From Nocardia cyriacigeorgica NBRC 100375 (GTDB lineage: Bacteria; Actinomycetota; Actinomycetes; Mycobacteriales; Mycobacteriaceae): DNA of 64,000 nt. Shown here piece after piece: positions 61,336-64,000 of the stretch. Within the stretch, counting starts at the first letter, position 1; each line of letters starts with the position of its first letter. Where the stretch lies: contig NZ_BAFY01000328.1 in the NCBI RefSeq assembly GCF_000308555.1, positions 16,987 through 80,986 of the forward strand, given 5' to 3'. The position numbers and the translations under genes are program-made. The notes under the pieces were generated by a model. It was given only the letters and a program-made list of their open reading frames with translations. It did no database searches and was not told where the DNA came from.

Positions 61336-61923
61336 TTACGCCAGTCGCTGCGGGCCGGACGCGGGCGTGTCGTCGGTGCCGGCCGGCCACAACGCGGGAT
61401 CGCCCAGACCGATCGTCAGCTGCATCAGCGTGAGGTCGAGCCATCGGCCGAACTTGATGCCGACCTGGGGCAGCACGCCGACGGTGCGGAAGCCGAAACG
61501 TTCGTGCAGCGCGATCGAGCCGGTGTTGCCGGCTTCGATGGCCGCGACCATGACGTGCACGTCACCGGCGGCGCGTGCCCGGGCGATCAGCTCGGTCAGC
61601 AGCGCCGAGGCGATGCCGCGGCGGTGGAAGCGGTCGGCGACGTACACCGAATTCTCCACGGTGTGCCGGTATCCGGACTTCGGCCGCCAGCTGCCGTAGC
61701 TGGCGTATCCGGCGAGTTCGCCGTCGACTTCGGCGATCAGCACCGGACGTCCGGCGCCGGTGCGTTCACGCAGCCAGATTCGTCGTTCGTCGAGGCCGAC
61801 GAGTTCTTCGTCCCAGATGGCGGTGGTTTCGGCGATGGCGCGGTTGTGGATGTCGAGGATCGCCAGCAGATCACCATCGGTGGCGTCCCGGATGAGAGTG
61901 TCGGAGCGGGTGCCCAGCGTCAT
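61336..61923 (-). CDS. GNAT N-acetyltransferase (phosphinothricin acetyltransferase-like)
   Basis: 195 residues. The fold is that of PAT/MddA-type GNAT enzymes: IRDATDGDLLAILDIHNRAI at the start, a substrate-side motif TAIWDEE, and the acetyl-CoA binding strand/loop VENSVYVADRFHRRGIASAL. It closes with EAGNTGSIALHERFGFRTVG and FGRWLDLTLMQL. Such enzymes acetylate small amines, for example methionine sulfoximine or phosphinothricin. Its ATG overlaps the stop of the upstream epimerase gene and it lies 5 nt before lipB, so it is embedded in the lipoate operon. Confidence 0.85.
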   Translation of the reverse strand: MTLGTRSDTLIRDATDGDLLAILDIHNRAIAETTAIWDEELVGLDERRIWLRERTGAGRPVLIAEVDGELAGYASYGSWRPKSGYRHTVENSVYVADRFHRRGIASALLTELIARARAAGDVHVMVAAIEAGNTGSIALHERFGFRTVGVLPQVGIKFGRWLDLTLMQLTIGLGDPALWPAGTDDTPASGPQRLA

Positions 61924-62822
61924 CGATGATTACCGCCCACCGCGGCCGCGAGCGCCGCGCCGATGGTGGGGTGCTGGAACTGATAGCCCGCCGCCTCCAG
62001 GACGGTGGGAATCGCACGCGGGCCGTGCAGGATTCCCTCCTGCGCGAATTCGCCGAGGACCGCGCGCAGCGCGAACGCGGGCACGACCATCGGGGTCGGC
62101 CGGTGCACGGCACGGCCGAGGGCGCGGTTGAACTCGGCATTGGTGACCGGCGCCGGACCGCAGGAGTTGATCGGCCCGGAGACGGCGTCGTTGTTCAGCG
62201 CGAACAGGATCGCGCCGATCTCGTCGTCCAGCGAGATCCACGGCGTGTATTGGCGGCCGTTGCCGAGCCGCCCACCCAGCCCGAGCTGGTAGAGCGGCTT
62301 CAACATGCCGAGCATGCCGCCGTTGCGGGCCAGCACCACCGCGCTGCGCAACAGCACGGTGCGGGTGCCCGCGGCGCTGGCGGGCCGGGTGGCGGCTTCC
62401 CAGTCCCGGCACAGGGTGGCCAGGAAACCGGTTCCCGGCGGGGTGGATTCCTCCACCACCTTGTTGCCGGTGTCGCCGCCGTAGATGTGCACGCCGCTGG
62501 CGTTGATCAGCACCGGCACCCCGGCGGAGGCGATGGCGCCGGCCAGCACGTCGGTCGGGGTGATCCGGCTGTCGCGCAGCTCCTGCTTGTAGCTGCCGGT
62601 CCAGCGGCGGCCGCCGATGCTCGCGCCGCACAGATTCACCACGGCATCGGCGCCGCGCAACGCCTGCTCGTCCAGATCGGCACGGGCGGGATCCCAGACG
62701 TACTCGTCCGCCGCGGCGGCCGGACGGCGCACCAAGCGGACGACCTGGTGCCCGTCGCGGCGCAATGCCGCGACGAGCGCCGTCCCGATCAATCCGGACG
62801 AGCCGGCGATCACGACCTTCAT
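61920..62822 (-). CDS. TIGR01777-type NAD(P)-dependent epimerase/SDR protein
   Basis: 300 residues. A Rossmann fold opens with VVIAGSSGLIGTALVAALRR. GADAVVNLCGASIGGRRWTG and LINASGVHIYGG are characteristic of the TIGR01777 branch, and a DUF1731-like C-terminus contains VPAFALRAVLGEFAQE. The enzyme's substrate is unknown. In mycobacteria the equivalent gene also lies between sucB/dlaT and lipB, so the location supports orthology. It starts 15 nt after sucB. Confidence 0.93.
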   Translation of the reverse strand: MKVVIAGSSGLIGTALVAALRRDGHQVVRLVRRPAAAADEYVWDPARADLDEQALRGADAVVNLCGASIGGRRWTGSYKQELRDSRITPTDVLAGAIASAGVPVLINASGVHIYGGDTGNKVVEESTPPGTGFLATLCRDWEAATRPASAAGTRTVLLRSAVVLARNGGMLGMLKPLYQLGLGGRLGNGRQYTPWISLDDEIGAILFALNNDAVSGPINSCGPAPVTNAEFNRALGRAVHRPTPMVVPAFALRAVLGEFAQEGILHGPRAIPTVLEAAGYQFQHPTIGAALAAAVGGNHR

Positions 62823-62837
62823 GCGTGACCTTCCCGG

Positions 62838-64000
62838 TTACAGGCCGAGGTCAGCCTCGAACGCCGCCTCTTCGAGCCGGTGCCGGATCGTGGTGAGGAA
62901 ACGACCCGCGTCGGCGCCGTCGATGAGGCGGTGATCGTAGGTCAGCGGCAGGTAGCACATCGAGCGGACACCGATCGACTCGTTGCCGGTCTCATCGGTG
63001 ACCACGACCGGGCGCTTGACGATCGCGCCGGTGCCGAGCATGGCCGCCTGCGGCGGAACCAGGATCGGGGTGTCGAACAGCGCGCCCTGGCTGCCGATGT
63101 TGGTGATGGTGAAGGTGCCACCGGCCAGCTCGTCGGGCTTGAGGCCACCGTTGCGGGCACGATCGGCGATATCGGCGATGGCGCGCGCCAGCCCGGCCAG
63201 CGACAGATCGCTGGCGTTGTGGATCACCGGGGAGAGCAGGCCCTGCTCGGTGTCCACGGCGATGCCCAGGTGCACCGCGGCGTGGTAGGTGATCTCCTTG
63301 GAGCCTTCGTCGTAGCTGGCGTTGACATTCGGGTGCACACCGAGCGCCTCGACCACGGCCTTGGCGAAGAACGGCAGGAACGTCAGGTTGACGCCCTCGC
63401 GCTCCTTGAACGCCGCCTTGGCCTGCGCCCGCAGGGCCGCGATCTTGGTGACGTCGGCCTCGTGGACCTGGGTCAGCTGCGCGGTGGTCTGCAACGATTC
63501 CCGCGTCTTGGTCGCGGTGATCTGGCGGATCCGGTTGGCCTTCTGGGTGGTGCCACGCAGGTGGGCCAGTTCCGGTTTCGCGGCGGCCGGCGCCTTCGCG
63601 GCCGGGGCAGCCTTGGCGGGCGCGGCGGCGGCCGGCGCCGGGGCCTTCTTCGCCTCGGCGGCGGCGAGCACGTCCTGCTTGCGGATGCGGCCACCGACAC
63701 CGGAACCGGTGAGGGAGGACAGGTCGACGCCGTTCTCCTCGGCCAGCTTGCGCACCAGCGGGGTGACATATGGCGTGGCGCCGTTGGCAGCCGGGGCAGG
63801 TGCCGCCGCGGCCGGGGCCTGCGCGGGCGCGGGCTTCGGAGCCGGAGCGGGCTGCGGGGCCGGTGCGGGCTTGGGCTCGGGAGCCGGTGCCGGGGCGGGC
63901 TGCGGGGCAGCGGCGGCCGGCGCAGGCTCGGGCTTGGGTTCGGGCTTGGGCTCAGGAGCCGGCGCGGGAGCCGGAGCCGGCGTGGCGGCGGGCGAACCGC
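62838..64000 (-). CDS. sucB: Dihydrolipoamide acyltransferase E2 (SucB/DlaT), N-terminus beyond the window
   Basis: At least 387 residues are visible and the frame is open to base 64000, so the lipoyl domain(s) lie outside. From the 5' side come a Pro/Ala/Glu linker (63780-64000), the E3-binding domain (TPYVTPLVRKLAEENGVDLS, with VGGRIRKQDVLAA), and a second Ala/Lys linker. The catalytic domain follows, with NIGSQGALFDTPILVPPQAA and active site YDHRLIDGAD (HxxxD). It is the E2 core of 2-oxoglutarate and/or pyruvate dehydrogenase. LipA and LipB, encoded downstream, lipoylate it. Which complex it serves cannot be settled here; in mycobacteria this locus encodes DlaT. Confidence 0.95.
   Translation of the reverse strand, partial: GSPAATPAPAPAPAPEPKPEPKPEPAPAAAAPQPAPAPAPEPKPAPAPQPAPAPKPAPAQAPAAAAPAPAANGATPYVTPLVRKLAEENGVDLSSLTGSGVGGRIRKQDVLAAAEAKKAPAPAAAAPAKAAPAAKAPAAAKPELAHLRGTTQKANRIRQITATKTRESLQTTAQLTQVHEADVTKIAALRAQAKAAFKEREGVNLTFLPFFAKAVVEALGVHPNVNASYDEGSKEITYHAAVHLGIAVDTEQGLLSPVIHNASDLSLAGLARAIADIADRARNGGLKPDELAGGTFTITNIGSQGALFDTPILVPPQAAMLGTGAIVKRPVVVTDETGNESIGVRSMCYLPLTYDHRLIDGADAGRFLTTIRHRLEEAAFEADLGL

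Noticed and set aside
63780..64000. Repetitive GC-rich stretch at the right edge as a DNA repeat
   Set aside because: It encodes the Pro/Ala/Glu linker between E2 domains of SucB, so the repetition is at protein level.

Overview
The window looks like the chromosome of a mycolic-acid actinobacterium, most likely Nocardia or a close relative. Base composition and codon third positions are very GC-rich. Helix-turn-helix/DUF5753 genes are paired with DUF397 genes. A wax-ester-synthase/DGAT gene sits beside an antigen-85-like esterase. The right end carries sucB (dlaT) - SDR epimerase - lipB - lipA in the order known from mycobacteria. No tRNA, rRNA, CRISPR array or insertion sequence was recognised, and no gene-free stretch exceeds 300 bases.

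Left flank (1-5.6 kb): the end of an unknown membrane-associated protein, a SAM methyltransferase, a NIPSNAP protein, a tightly overlapping four-gene operon of small unknown proteins (minus strand), a divergent DUF5753 regulator plus DUF397 pair, and a putative lipoprotein.

Defence-rich region (5.6-54.1 kb): (a) an OLD-family ATPase/TOPRIM nuclease followed by a UvrD-like helicase with a RelE-like N-terminal domain, which resembles Gabija. (b) A cluster of very large proteins: a 1784-aa SF1 helicase/nuclease fusion, a 729-aa SF2 helicase, an unknown 1126-aa protein and a 1650-aa DEAD/DUF1998 helicase. The last two are translationally coupled and recall Druantia DruH/DruE. A perfect hairpin terminator closes the cluster, and a second RelE-UvrD paralogue follows. 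(c) Small exported proteins, one with an in-frame amber codon, and a zinc-ribbon protein. (d) A five-gene type I restriction-modification operon: methylase/specificity fusion, hsdM, hsdS, hsdR and a Ser/Thr kinase, facing an AIPR abortive-infection gene. (e) A Bell/HeLo-like small protein and a membrane protein that share a short motif, a candidate amyloid-signalling pair. (f) A long minus-strand run: unknown protein, Cas4-like Fe-S nuclease, unknown protein, SF1 helicase, mcrB, mcrC. Here mcrB is frameshifted by a 10-bp tandem duplication and the helicase by an apparent 1-nt loss.

Right flank (54.2-64 kb): WS/DGAT and antigen-85-like esterase genes preceded by two tiny related peptides, an ABC-2 exporter, and the housekeeping cluster lipA, lipB, GNAT, SDR epimerase and sucB (sucB runs off the window). 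The core genes supply lipoylation of 2-oxoacid dehydrogenases. The middle of the window is best read as an accessory island of at least six candidate anti-phage or DNA-surveillance modules inserted between conserved chromosomal genes.
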